Shown here in pieces: positions 35,220-44,668 of a DNA stretch of 64,000 bases. The stretch lies in contig JARBTX010000006.1 in assembly GCA_029239975.1 (NCBI GenBank), positions 42,535 through 106,534 of the forward strand, read 5' to 3'. The notes beneath the pieces were generated by a model that was not told the origin of the DNA, searched no databases, and was given only the letters and a program-made list of their open reading frames with translations. The translations under genes and the position numbers were made by a program. This DNA is from Anaerocolumna sp. Lineage in GTDB: Bacteria; Bacillota; Clostridia; Lachnospirales; Lachnospiraceae. Numbering within the stretch: the stretch's first letter is position 1; each line of letters begins with the position of its first letter.

Positions 35220-38200
35220 TTACTTTTTCTCAACACCTAAAGTAACCGTTTCACCATTGATGTTCCACTCTTTTGTAAATCCATAAGCACCATCAAGTAC
35301 TAATTCATCTGCCATAACTTCAGATTTAATTTCTTCTTCATTCTTTTCAAAGATTGCTTTGATCTTTTCATTTCCAGTTTGAGAAACTTTAATGTGATCC
35401 ATAACTTCAAATCCTGCATCTTTTCTCATGGTTTGAATCTTACTAATAAGTTCTCTCACAAATCCTTCTTCAATTAATTCTGGTGAAAGCTTTGTATCAA
35501 GTACAACAGTAACACCATGATCAGAATCAGATACATAACCTTCTGTTTGTGCAGCTTCAATTAATAAATCTTCTTTTTCAAGCGTTGCTTCATTACCATC
35601 AAGAGTAATCTTAAGACCACCAGTCGTATTGATTTCATCCATCGCTGTATTTCCATCTAACTCAGAAAGAATCTGACGGATTTGACCAATTTGTTTACCA
35701 AACTTAGGTCCTAATGTCTTTAATTGTGGTTTAAAGCTGTAGGAAGTAAAGTTCCTAACATCATTTGTAAAGGTTACTGCCTTAACATTTAACTCGTCTT
35801 CTACAATTTCTTTATAGAAATCTGGTAATCCAAGATTCTTTTCGCCTGCTTCATCGGTATAAGAAAAATCAGATTTTACATACATCGTTCCGATTGGCTG
35901 TCTATTCTTAATATTTGCAGTATTTCTACAAGCACGACCTAATACTACAATATCAAGAACTGCTTCCATATTCTTTTCTAACTCTTTATCAATGAACTTC
36001 TCATCAAAGGTTGGGTATTCACACAAATGAATACTTTCAGGAGCAGTTTTATCAAGATTTACAACTAAATTACGATAGATATCTTCTGTCATATAAGGAA
36101 TAAATGGAGCTGAAACTTTAGCTAGCGTTACTAATGCAGTATATAGTGTCATATACGCATTAATCTTATCTTGTTCCATACCTTTTGCCCAGAAACGTTC
36201 TCTGCTTCTTCTTACATACCAGTTACTCATTTCATCAACAAAATCATCAAGTAGTCTTGCTGCTTCTGTGATTCTGTAGCTTTCTAAGTGTTCATCTACT
36301 GTTTTTACAACTGTATTTAACTTAGATAATAACCATTTATCCATTACTGGAAGTTTATCATACTCTAATTTATATTTAGTCGCATCGAATTCATCAATAT
36401 TTGCATATAAAACAAAGAATGCGTAAGTGTTCCAGAAGGTTCCCATGAACTTTCTTTGTCCTTCGGTAACAGCACCATTGTGGAAACGGTTTGGTAACCA
36501 AAGCGCACTATTAACATAGAAGTACCAACGAATTGCATCTGCACCATGTTCTGCTAAAGCATCAAATGGATCTACTGCATTTCCTTTGGATTTGGACATC
36601 TTTTGTCCGTTTTCATCTTGCACGTGTCCAAGAACAATTACATTCTTAAATGGCGCCTCGTCAAAGATTAAAGTAGAGATTGCTAATAAGGAATAGAACC
36701 AACCTCTTGTTTGGTCAACTGCCTCACTGATGAAATCAGCTGGGAAATTGTTTTCAAACATTTCTTTATTTTCAAATGGATAATGCCATTGTGCAAAAGG
36801 CATGGAGCCTGAGTCAAACCAACAGTCGATAACTGGTTTTACACGACGCATTTCCTTACCACACTCTGGGCACTTAATGGTTACATTATCAATAAATGGT
36901 CTGTGTAATTCAATATTATCTGGACAGTTATCTGACATGGATTTTAATTCTTCAATACTTCCAATTGCATGTCTATGACCATCTTCACATTCCCAAATAT
37001 TAAGTGGTGTACCCCAATAACGGTCACGACTGATACCCCAGTCCTGAACGTTCTTTAACCAATCACCGAAACGACCTTGACCGATGCTTTCTGGCATCCA
37101 GTTAATTGTATTATTATTTGCAATTAATTTATCCTTAACATCAGTCATCTTGATGAACCAAGATTCTCTTGCATAATAAATTAATGGTGTATCACATCTC
37201 CAACAGAAAGGATAACTATGTTCAAACTTTAAGGTCTTAAATAATAATCCCTTATGAGCTAACATCTTAATGATACCTTCGTCTGCTTTTTTACAGAACA
37301 TGCCAGCAAAATCAGTCACTTCTGGTTTCATTTCACCTTTACCATCTACTAATTGAACAAATGGTAAGTCATATTTACGTCCAACACTAGCATCATCTTC
37401 ACCAAATGCAGGAGCAATATGAACAACACCAGTACCATCGGATAATGTAACATAAGTGTCACAAGTTACATAATAAGCTTTTTTGTCTGGTGTAGCGTAA
37501 TCGAATAGTGGTTCATATTCTTTGTATTCAAGATCAGTTCCCACATAAGTTTCTTCTACACTATAATCACCATCAACTACAGATAATAATGCCTCTGCTA
37601 AGATATACTTTTCTGTTCTAACAGCTGTATTATCTTCGCTATCTGCTTTGATAATATCACCTTTTGCATTAAGACTAACTACAACTTTTACATAAGTTTC
37701 ATTTGGGTTTACACAAAGTGCTACGTTAGATGGTAATGTCCAAGGAGTTGTTGTCCAGGCTAAGATATATTCATTATCAGTGCCTTTTAATTTAAATTTC
37801 GCTATAACGGATTTTTCTTTTACATCTTTATAGCCTTGAGCAACTTCGTGACTGGATAGAGGAGTTCCACATCTTGGGCAATAAGGTACAATCTTAAATC
37901 CTTTGTATAATAAACCTTTTTCCCAGATTTGTTTTAAAGCCCACCATTCAGATTCAATAAAGTTATTTTCATAAGTAACATATGGGTTCTCCATATCTGC
38001 CCAATATCCAACCGTTCCTGAGAAATCTTCCCACATTCCTTTGTATTTCCAAACACTTTCTTTACATTCATGTATAAATGGTTCCAAACCATATTCTTCG
38101 ATTTGTTCTTTTCCATCCAAGCCTAATTTCTTTTCAACTTCAAGTTCAACTGGAAGACCATGTGTATCCCATCCTGCTTTACGTAAAACGTTATAACCTT

Positions 38201-38423
38201 TCATAGTTCTATATCTTGGAATAATATCCTTAATAACTCTGGTTAAAACGTGTCCAATGTGTGGTTTACCATTGGCAGTTGGAGGTCCATCATAAAAAGT
38301 ATAAGTTTTTCCTTTTTTTCTTTCTTCAATGGTTTTCTCAAAGATCTTATCATTTTTCCAGAATTTTAGCACTTCTTTTTCACGTTCAACAAAATTAAGA
38401 TTCGTCGATACCTTATCGTACAT
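35220..38423 (-). CDS. ileS: Isoleucyl-tRNA synthetase
   Basis: 1067 residues, the long form of IleRS with a C-terminal zinc-free extension. The class I HIGH motif is in PPTANGKPHIGHVL (about 47-60) and the KMSKS motif in GQKMSKSKGNAVDP (about 600-613). The large editing (CP1) domain lies between. It charges tRNA-Ile with isoleucine and edits valine in the cytoplasm. Start ATG has GGAGG upstream. The gene is preceded by a T-box leader, meaning that expression rises when uncharged tRNA-Ile accumulates. Confidence 0.96.
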   Translation of the reverse strand: MYDKVSTNLNFVEREKEVLKFWKNDKIFEKTIEERKKGKTYTFYDGPPTANGKPHIGHVLTRVIKDIIPRYRTMKGYNVLRKAGWDTHGLPVELEVEKKLGLDGKEQIEEYGLEPFIHECKESVWKYKGMWEDFSGTVGYWADMENPYVTYENNFIESEWWALKQIWEKGLLYKGFKIVPYCPRCGTPLSSHEVAQGYKDVKEKSVIAKFKLKGTDNEYILAWTTTPWTLPSNVALCVNPNETYVKVVVSLNAKGDIIKADSEDNTAVRTEKYILAEALLSVVDGDYSVEETYVGTDLEYKEYEPLFDYATPDKKAYYVTCDTYVTLSDGTGVVHIAPAFGEDDASVGRKYDLPFVQLVDGKGEMKPEVTDFAGMFCKKADEGIIKMLAHKGLLFKTLKFEHSYPFCWRCDTPLIYYARESWFIKMTDVKDKLIANNNTINWMPESIGQGRFGDWLKNVQDWGISRDRYWGTPLNIWECEDGHRHAIGSIEELKSMSDNCPDNIELHRPFIDNVTIKCPECGKEMRRVKPVIDCWFDSGSMPFAQWHYPFENKEMFENNFPADFISEAVDQTRGWFYSLLAISTLIFDEAPFKNVIVLGHVQDENGQKMSKSKGNAVDPFDALAEHGADAIRWYFYVNSALWLPNRFHNGAVTEGQRKFMGTFWNTYAFFVLYANIDEFDATKYKLEYDKLPVMDKWLLSKLNTVVKTVDEHLESYRITEAARLLDDFVDEMSNWYVRRSRERFWAKGMEQDKINAYMTLYTALVTLAKVSAPFIPYMTEDIYRNLVVNLDKTAPESIHLCEYPTFDEKFIDKELEKNMEAVLDIVVLGRACRNTANIKNRQPIGTMYVKSDFSYTDEAGEKNLGLPDFYKEIVEDELNVKAVTFTNDVRNFTSYSFKPQLKTLGPKFGKQIGQIRQILSELDGNTAMDEINTTGGLKITLDGNEATLEKEDLLIEAAQTEGYVSDSDHGVTVVLDTKLSPELIEEGFVRELISKIQTMRKDAGFEVMDHIKVSQTGNEKIKAIFEKNEEEIKSEVMADELVLDGAYGFTKEWNINGETVTLGVEKK

Positions 38424-38540
38424 ATCATTTCCTCCTTAAATTTCAAATTACTTAACATAAATTTTTAAGCTAAAAATTACTATGAGTTTGCTTAATCACT
38501 TCATATAAGTATTTTAACGTAATTACTAAATCTACGTTAA

Positions 38541-38810
38541 AAAAAGCTCCCATCCATAAACAGGATGAGAGCGTTATGCTTCATTATACCACCTATTTAC
38601 ATACATTAACCTATTATCAGTATCAACCAATTTTGGTTAGGATATGCCTCCATATAACGGTGGACACCGGCACAGCTTACTTTAATCTATATATCTTTCA
38701 GCTTACAACTTAGGAGTGATTTTCAGTAATCTGCTACTTGTGTCAGACTTTCACTATCTCTGACTCGCTTTGACTTTCGCTAAAGGATACTTACTCTCTC
38801 CGTCATAGTT
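38541..38810 (-). promoter_or_regulatory. T-box riboswitch upstream of ileS (Ile specifier ATC)
   Basis: On the minus strand a stem I begins with GGAGAGAGT and carries the AGTCAGAGATAGTGAAAG... segment, then a specifier ATC (complement of 38718-38720) directly before ACTCC that closes the lower helix. The T-box-like GGTGGTATAATG is at about 38577-38593. A GCTCTCATCC/GGATGGGAGC terminator with TTTTTTT follows at about 38541-38572. These parts, in this order, identify a T-box leader. Its position upstream of ileS and the Ile codon agree. The rest of the 455-bp space is AT-rich with no gene. Confidence 0.85.
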
Positions 38811-38878
38811 TTTGAAGTATTATTTAATGTGTTTATCATAGTATATTATATTAAAATTGTCAATAAAATTTTATCACC

Positions 38879-40174
38879 CTAACCTGTAACACTTTGAGTT
38901 GGTGTCACGCTAGGTGTAGGTGTCACGGTTCCTTGATTTCCAGGTGTTTGCGTTGGAGCAACTGTTACAGTTGGTGTAGGTGTTACAGTTCCTTGATTTC
39001 CTGGAGCCTTAGTAGGTGTTACGGTTCCTGTGGTATCTCCATCTGTCTCTTCATCTGGACTAGTTGTTGGATCTATATCTGAATCTCCACCTGTTCCATC
39101 TTCTTCTGTATCCGTAGAATCTGAATTCTCATCATCACCTAGTTCGCCATCACTTGTTTCATCATCCGTTTCCTCGCCAGTTCCTTCTTCCTCTTCTACA
39201 CTTTCTGTCGGTGTTATCGATGGCGATGGTGTTGCAGTTGGAATAACGGTTGGTTTAATCATATCAGCTAACGCTATGCCGTAATTTGCTACTAATTCAT
39301 TTATAGTAATATTGGAATAAGAGTCTAACTTAGGTACAAAATTATAATATTCTTCGAGAGATAAATTATTTTCATATAAGTAAAGAGCTAAGGCTTTTCC
39401 AACATATCGTATATGCCATGGTTCATAAGAGTATCCTGTAATATCTGGTTTATCTTCTGCATAACGAATTATGTATCCATAAAGGTGTGCATTATCTTTA
39501 AGCCATATACCTTCTGGTGTTTCTGCAAAAGATTCATCTAACCTGTTATTTACTGACTTTGTTGAAACATCCATAGATAAACCTGTTTGATGTTCACTAT
39601 ATCCAGGAATAGCAGAGTATGCCAAGGTATGTTTTAATCCTTGTGTTTTAATATTATTTGTAAATATATCATATTGCCTATCATAAGAACGATATCCAGA
39701 AACTGCATTAAAATATAATCCTTTTTGTGAAGCAGCTAAAAATAGTTTCTCTAGCGCTCTTGCAGCTTCTTCTCTCATTAGTTTTTTCTCATCATAATAC
39801 TGGATAGAGAATGTTACATTTGGAACCACCAGGTCAGCCGGTATATAGTCAGAAGGTAAAGACAGCTCCTTATTTACCATAACTGTAATACTTTCAGGAT
39901 TTGTATCTAGTACTACTGAGTCATGATCTTTAATCACTTCAACTACTTCTTCTGTAGAATCGTCATCAATATCAACCACAGCACCCTCCGTAGGAATTTC
40001 TACTCCATTACTTTCATTTTCATTTTTATTTTCATAATAGTGTTCATATGCAAAAGTGGATTTACTTCCCTGTGAAAAAAACGTCAATGAAAGATAACTG
40101 ACAACACATAAAGTTGCAACCGGAATTCCGATTATTGCTATCCTTTTCTTAAGCTTCTTTTTTAATCTTAACAT
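38879..40174 (-). CDS. D-Ala-D-Ala carboxypeptidase (VanY/M15B) with long Thr/Pro/Glu-rich tail
   Basis: 431 residues from the ATG at 40174 (GGGAG 6 nt before; the ATG 12 bp upstream overlaps this site). An N-terminal membrane helix is at about 10-33. The M15B peptidase domain spans about 90-260: YFNAVSGYRSYDRQYDIF, GYSEHQTGLSMDVS with zinc ligands His and Asp, and EPWHIRYVGKALA with the catalytic Glu and zinc His. It removes the terminal D-Ala of peptidoglycan. The last 130 residues are low-complexity Thr/Pro/Glu/Asp/Gly, with a repeated APGNQGTVTPTPT unit. No LPXTG motif is seen. The tail may span the cell wall. Confidence 0.82.
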   Translation of the reverse strand: MLRLKKKLKKRIAIIGIPVATLCVVSYLSLTFFSQGSKSTFAYEHYYENKNENESNGVEIPTEGAVVDIDDDSTEEVVEVIKDHDSVVLDTNPESITVMVNKELSLPSDYIPADLVVPNVTFSIQYYDEKKLMREEAARALEKLFLAASQKGLYFNAVSGYRSYDRQYDIFTNNIKTQGLKHTLAYSAIPGYSEHQTGLSMDVSTKSVNNRLDESFAETPEGIWLKDNAHLYGYIIRYAEDKPDITGYSYEPWHIRYVGKALALYLYENNLSLEEYYNFVPKLDSYSNITINELVANYGIALADMIKPTVIPTATPSPSITPTESVEEEEGTGEETDDETSDGELGDDENSDSTDTEEDGTGGDSDIDPTTSPDEETDGDTTGTVTPTKAPGNQGTVTPTPTVTVAPTQTPGNQGTVTPTPSVTPTQSVTG

Positions 40175-40241
40175 AAATGCTCCCATTTAACAAAACAACC
40201 AAATGTAACTTGATTCATATGATTTTAAGTTTATAAGTAGA

Positions 40242-41699
40242 TTAGTTATGGCTGTTTGCATTAATACTATCCAACAATTGATTTTTCATTTGGAATAATT
40301 CATTGGATAAGTCTACATATACATCATGTGGATTTACTAATCTTCTTGTTTCATCCCATAATGTATCCAGCTCTTTTTTACAATAAGCACGTATCTCCAT
40401 TACAGATGGTGATGTATAAACACACTTACCATTTAAAAAGATAGGTGTTAGAATCTCTCTTAATGTATAGGATCCAGCCTTTAAATAAGTTTTTTTCCAT
40501 GTAGCTAATGGATCAAATATCTTTAAGGGATTTTCTTCTGAATACTTTTCATCCGCCATTGCAATTAAATCTGCTTTAATCTTGCCAGTTTCTTTTTCGT
40601 ATATTCTATAAACTGTTTTATTACCCGGATTGGTAATCTTCCATTGGTTTTCAGACAACTTTATTTTAGGTATAAATGTCCCATTCTTCTTTATTGCTGC
40701 TAGCTTATATACCCCACCAAATGCAGGACAATCTTTGGAAGTAATTAAGTTTGTTCCAACTCCCCAAGAATCAATTGCCGCTCCTTGCGTTTTTAAAGAA
40801 TCAATTAAATATTCATCTAAGTCACTGGAAGCTACAATAGACGCATCCGTAAATCCAGCTGCATCCAACATCTTTCTGGCTTTTTTAGAAAGATAAGCTA
40901 AATCTCCGCTATCAAGACGAATACCGTATTTTTCCGGCATTTTTCCTCTTTCTCTAAATTCAGAAAATACTTTAATAGCATTTGGTACACCGGATCTGAG
41001 TGTATCATACGTATCTACGAGTAAAGTGGCGTTATTTGGATAAAGATCTGCATATTCTCTAAATGCAGTTAACTCATCTTCAAAACTCATAATCCAACTA
41101 TGAGCGTGGGTACCTAATGCTGGCACATCAAATTCTTTTGCTGCTAAAACATTACTTGTACCTACACAACCACCAATCACTGCCGCCCTAGCCCCTAAGG
41201 TACCTGCATCAGGTCCTTGCGCACGTCTTAGTCCAAATTCCATAACTGCTTCACCTTTTGCTGCATAACACACGCGAGAAGCTTTTGTTGCAATCAAACT
41301 TTGATGATTAAGGATATTTAATAGAGCTGTCTCTATAAGCTGAGCCTCTATAATTGGTGCAATAACCTTTACAAGAGGTTCCATAGGGAAAACTACAGTT
41401 CCTTCCGGAACAGCATATAAATCCCCTGTAAATTTAAATCCTTCTAGATACTTAAGAAAATCATAATCAAAAATCTTAAGTCCTCTTAAATATTCAATAT
41501 CTTCATTTGAAAACTTTATATTATTTATATAATCAATCACTTGATCCAAACCAGCACAAATAGAATATCCACTACCAGAAGGATTCGTTCTGTAAAATAC
41601 ATCAAAAATAACGGTATCATTGGAGTTGTTTTTAAAATACCCCTGCATCATTGTCAATTCATAAAAATCTGTTAATAAAGTTAGATTTTCTCTACCCAT
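40242..41699 (-). CDS. pncB: Nicotinate phosphoribosyltransferase
   Basis: 485 residues, matching the long bacterial form. It converts nicotinate, PRPP and ATP to nicotinate mononucleotide in NAD salvage. MGRENLTLLTDFYELTMMQGYF begins the enzyme; EFGLRRAQGPDAG (about 170-182), GTHAHSWIMSF (about 216-226, with the phosphorylatable His), LLVDTYDT (about 246-253) and RLDSGDLAYL (about 281-290) are active-site segments. AAAGGAGG precedes the ATG. It is monocistronic, divergent from plsC, and 54 bp from the carboxypeptidase gene. Confidence 0.95.
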   Translation of the reverse strand: MGRENLTLLTDFYELTMMQGYFKNNSNDTVIFDVFYRTNPSGSGYSICAGLDQVIDYINNIKFSNEDIEYLRGLKIFDYDFLKYLEGFKFTGDLYAVPEGTVVFPMEPLVKVIAPIIEAQLIETALLNILNHQSLIATKASRVCYAAKGEAVMEFGLRRAQGPDAGTLGARAAVIGGCVGTSNVLAAKEFDVPALGTHAHSWIMSFEDELTAFREYADLYPNNATLLVDTYDTLRSGVPNAIKVFSEFRERGKMPEKYGIRLDSGDLAYLSKKARKMLDAAGFTDASIVASSDLDEYLIDSLKTQGAAIDSWGVGTNLITSKDCPAFGGVYKLAAIKKNGTFIPKIKLSENQWKITNPGNKTVYRIYEKETGKIKADLIAMADEKYSEENPLKIFDPLATWKKTYLKAGSYTLREILTPIFLNGKCVYTSPSVMEIRAYCKKELDTLWDETRRLVNPHDVYVDLSNELFQMKNQLLDSINANSHN

Positions 41700-41856
41700 G
41701 TTGACCTCCTTTGCTAGTCACTTATCAATCGCCCTTACTATTTTTATCTTATACATTATATCACATAATTTGATTTGTACAACCGATAGAAAATATTTAA
41801 TATCTTAAGATTTTATGACTAACCTTAATTTTAAAGAAGATTTTTTTTGCTAATTA

Positions 41857-41865
41857 TGATATACT
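41857..41865 (+). promoter_or_regulatory. Extended -10 promoter of plsC
   Basis: TG at 41857-41858 and TATACT at 41860-41865 form an extended -10 element with no good -35, about 108 bp before the plsC ATG. It closely resembles the hydC promoter. Confidence 0.4.
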
Positions 41866-41972
41866 ATTCACGATAAGCAGATTAGTCCATGGTTGCTAAA
41901 ACATTTTTATATTTATATAAGAAAATGGCTTAACAGGTATGGATAAGTGCAACGTTTTTATTGGAGGATATT

Positions 41973-42707
41973 ATGAAAACTTTATTTATTGCTTTATTTT
42001 TACTTGTATTTTTTATTATAAGTATACCACTCTTTCTTGTGGAAATAATAATTGGAAAATTCAATCCACATTTGAAAGTAAAATCATCACAAGCTATTGT
42101 AGTTACTGCTTTCAAGTTTATACTATTTATGTGTGGCATCAAAAAGACTGTAATCGGGCTTGATAATATACCAAAAGACGAAGCAGTACTCTATGTATCC
42201 AATCATAGAAGTTATTTTGATATTTTAATTGGGTATACCACTGTTCCAACTTTAACTGGATTTATAGCAAAAAAAGAAATGGGGAAAATACCATTTATCA
42301 GTGTTTGGATGAAGTTTTTAAATTGTTTATTTTTAGATCGAGATAATGTTAGAGAAGGCCTTAAGACGATTTTAGAAGGAATAGAATTGGTGAATAAAGG
42401 GTATTCTGTTTTTATCTCACCAGAAGGAACAAGAAATCAAGAAAAAGAAATGTTGCCTTTTAAAGAAGGTAGTTTGAAAATCGCTGAAAAATCAGGATGT
42501 GCTATTATACCTGTTTCCATGAATAATACAGATAATATTTTTGAAAATCATTTGCCATGGGTAAGAAAAGCACATGTTGTTGTTGAATTTGGTAAACCAA
42601 TTTATCCGAAAGAATTAGATGCAAACAATCGTAAATTTTTGGGTGCCTATGTTCAAAATATAATTAGGGAAACCTTAGAAAAGAACCAGTCTAGAGTTAA
42701 ATTCTAA
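41973..42707 (+). CDS. plsC: 1-Acyl-sn-glycerol-3-phosphate acyltransferase
   Basis: 244 residues from the ATG at 41973, with TTGGAGG just before it; a TTG at 41961 is within the site and rejected. An N-terminal hydrophobic segment (about 2-22) anchors it in the membrane. The acyltransferase motifs are present: HX4D in SNHRSYFDI (about 66-74) and PEGTR in FISPEGTRNQEKEMLPFKEGSL (about 150-171). It makes phosphatidic acid from lysophosphatidic acid. The next gene follows after about 70 bp, probably in one operon. Confidence 0.92.
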   Translation: MKTLFIALFLLVFFIISIPLFLVEIIIGKFNPHLKVKSSQAIVVTAFKFILFMCGIKKTVIGLDNIPKDEAVLYVSNHRSYFDILIGYTTVPTLTGFIAKKEMGKIPFISVWMKFLNCLFLDRDNVREGLKTILEGIELVNKGYSVFISPEGTRNQEKEMLPFKEGSLKIAEKSGCAIIPVSMNNTDNIFENHLPWVRKAHVVVEFGKPIYPKELDANNRKFLGAYVQNIIRETLEKNQSRVKF

Positions 42708-42775
42708 GGCTTGAACTTTTAAATGTTTAATGATACAATATTTCCATTGTATTAATCAGGGAAGGAGGTACATAG

Positions 42776-43228
42776 ATGAAACCCTTTGTTATTGTTTTGC
42801 TGATTGTTTTGGTTGTCATTATTGCAGCATTAATCGGCTTGGCTATATATGGAAGAAAACTTCAAAAGAAATCCGAACAAACTCAAGCACAGATGAAAGC
42901 AGGCGCTCAAACAGTCTCTATTTTAGTTATAGATAAGAAACGTATGAAACTAAAAGAAGCCAATCTTCCAAAGATCGTGGTAGATCAAACACCAAAGTAT
43001 CTGCGTAATAATAAGGTTCCTATTGTAAAAGCAAAAATTGGTCCGAAAATTATGACATTAATGTGTGATGATAAGATTTTTGATTTAATACCGATTAAAA
43101 AAGAAGTGAAAGCAGTTATGAATGGAATCTATATTATGGATGTAAAAGGATTACGTTCTAATCTAGACGTTAAACCAGAAAAACAAAAATTCTTTCAAAA
43201 AATCAAAAATAAAATTACGAACAAATAA
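42776..43228 (+). CDS. Single-pass membrane protein, unknown function
   Basis: 150 residues. An N-terminal helix (FVIVLLIVLVVIIAALIGLAIYG, about 4-26) has a short cytoplasmic start; a basic coiled-coil-like segment follows, then a hydrophilic C-terminal domain rich in Lys, Val and Ile (SILVIDKKRMKLKEANLPKIV, about 48-68). This layout is seen in conserved firmicute proteins of unknown function. The start has GGAGG. It is followed by a terminator. I do not recognise the family. Confidence 0.65.
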   Translation: MKPFVIVLLIVLVVIIAALIGLAIYGRKLQKKSEQTQAQMKAGAQTVSILVIDKKRMKLKEANLPKIVVDQTPKYLRNNKVPIVKAKIGPKIMTLMCDDKIFDLIPIKKEVKAVMNGIYIMDVKGLRSNLDVKPEKQKFFQKIKNKITNK

Positions 43229-43341
43229 TAAGTAGTAATTTATTTGACAATGAATTAGATATTAAAATGATAGAAACTTATAAGAATTAAAATGAATGAT
43301 TCATAATTACGTAAGTAATATTAAATAAATAATCTAAAAAG

Positions 43342-43395
43342 ATAGGATGTTGAAAATTCTTTATACTACTTTGAATTTTCAACATCCTATTTTTA
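43342..43395. terminator. Bidirectional terminator between 42776 and 43393 genes
   Basis: A perfect 18-bp stem (about 43342-43359 with 43373-43390; ATAGGATGTTGAAAATTC) is followed on the right by TTTTTAT and on the left by TTTTTAG. It serves both convergent genes; the 43393 stop lies in its right flank. Confidence 0.85.
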
Positions 43396-43818
43396 TACCT
43401 TCTTAGAAGTTACTTTTATTTGTATTTGACATTCAGAAACAAATGCGCAATTAATGTCTAAACCATAACTAATATCGGCTATTATTTTATTTTCTTCTTC
43501 TGTAATATTGATTTTATTTGTAAATATCCCTACTTGAAGATCTCCATATGGAGTGTAGTAAAATGTTGTATTTTTCTTATTTTCTTCAAATATCATATGA
43601 ACATTTGTGGCACCACGTTTAATAATATCAATTTGTTTATCAAACATTTTGATTGTACAATTGGTTGTACCTTCATAATCTTCTAGAATTTCCTCATAGA
43701 GAATATAATGTTTCTCATTTTTATTAAAGTATTCACCAACTGAAATTACTTCTACCGCTTCGTCTTTATCAATCTCGTATTGAAGGCCGGATATGGAAAC
43801 TAAGACATCCTTTTTCAT
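43393..43818 (-). CDS. DUF1934-family protein
   Basis: 141 residues, a small beta-barrel-like protein of the DUF1934 family: MKKDVLVSISGLQYE, HYILYEEILEDYEGTTNCTIKMFDK (about 37-61), ATNVHMIFEENKKNTTFYYTPYGDLQVGIFTNKI (about 70-103) and a C-terminal strand pair. Its function is not established. It lies 25 bp downstream of murI in the ddl-murI operon. Confidence 0.82.
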   Translation of the reverse strand: MKKDVLVSISGLQYEIDKDEAVEVISVGEYFNKNEKHYILYEEILEDYEGTTNCTIKMFDKQIDIIKRGATNVHMIFEENKKNTTFYYTPYGDLQVGIFTNKINITEEENKIIADISYGLDINCAFVSECQIQIKVTSKKV

Positions 43819-43843
43819 ATGTGGCTCCCGTCTGCGTTAATCG

Positions 43844-44668
43844 CTAATTAAATAATGTATCAGCAAAACTTTCAATATTAATGTCCTTTGGTTCTATGAC
43901 TTCAATAGGCAAAATTGTTTTTGCAAATTTCTTAAACTTCTCTGCACCATCACTTACATAGAATTTATGTTCACCAGCTGCTGTAACACTTTCCAATCCA
44001 TTATGAATTAAAACTTCTCTTAGAGATCTCGCTGTTTCAAATGCTGGATTTACTAGAGTTACTTTTTCACCAACGATAGATCCTATAGTATGTCTAATGA
44101 GTGGGTAATGTGTACATCCAAGTACTAGTGTATCTATATCATATGTCATTAATTCACTTATATATCTTTTTGCTACTTCTACTGTGATTGGGTCATCAAG
44201 CCATCCTTCTTCTACCAATGGTACAAAAAGTGGACAGGCTTTTCCATAAACTCGGACATTCGGTTTTGTTTTACTCAAATAAGTATTATAAATACCACTA
44301 TTAATTGTTCCTTCTGTTCCTATTATACCAATATTACCATTTTTAGTTGTTTCGGCTGCTACCTTAGCACCTGGTTTTACAACTCCGATAACCGGTATAG
44401 AAACTTCTGTAATTATGGTTTCTAAAGCGAAGGCACTTGCAGTATTACATGCAATTACAATGGCTTTCACATCATTACTTTGTAGAAATCTTACTATCTG
44501 CCTGGAATAATTAATAATTGTTTTTTTTGATTTACTACCATAAGGTACTCTTGCAGTATCACCAAAGTAAACAATTGTCTCATTTGGTATCTGTCTCATA
44601 ATTTCTCTTGCTACTGTAAGACCACCTACACCAGAATCAAATACACCTATGGGAGCACTACTGGCCAT
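43844..44668 (-). CDS. murI: Glutamate racemase
   Basis: 274 residues. It supplies D-glutamate for peptidoglycan. GVFDSGVGGLTVAREIMRQ (about 7-25) and GDTARVPYGSKSK (about 35-47) open the enzyme; the catalytic cysteines are in VIACNTASAFAL (about 72-83) and VLGCTHYPLIR (about 181-191). The start overlaps the ddl stop by 11 nt, so the two cell-wall D-amino-acid genes are coupled. AGGAGG precedes the ATG. Confidence 0.95.
   Translation of the reverse strand: MASSAPIGVFDSGVGGLTVAREIMRQIPNETIVYFGDTARVPYGSKSKKTIINYSRQIVRFLQSNDVKAIVIACNTASAFALETIITEVSIPVIGVVKPGAKVAAETTKNGNIGIIGTEGTINSGIYNTYLSKTKPNVRVYGKACPLFVPLVEEGWLDDPITVEVAKRYISELMTYDIDTLVLGCTHYPLIRHTIGSIVGEKVTLVNPAFETARSLREVLIHNGLESVTAAGEHKFYVSDGAEKFKKFAKTILPIEVIEPKDINIESFADTLFN

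Noticed and set aside
39030..39284. Ser/Pro/Val-rich 84-codon plus-strand frame
   Set aside because: Antisense to the low-complexity tail of the carboxypeptidase gene; an artefact of composition.
41961..41975. Upstream TTG start of plsC
   Set aside because: It overlaps the TTGGAGG ribosome site for the ATG at 41973.
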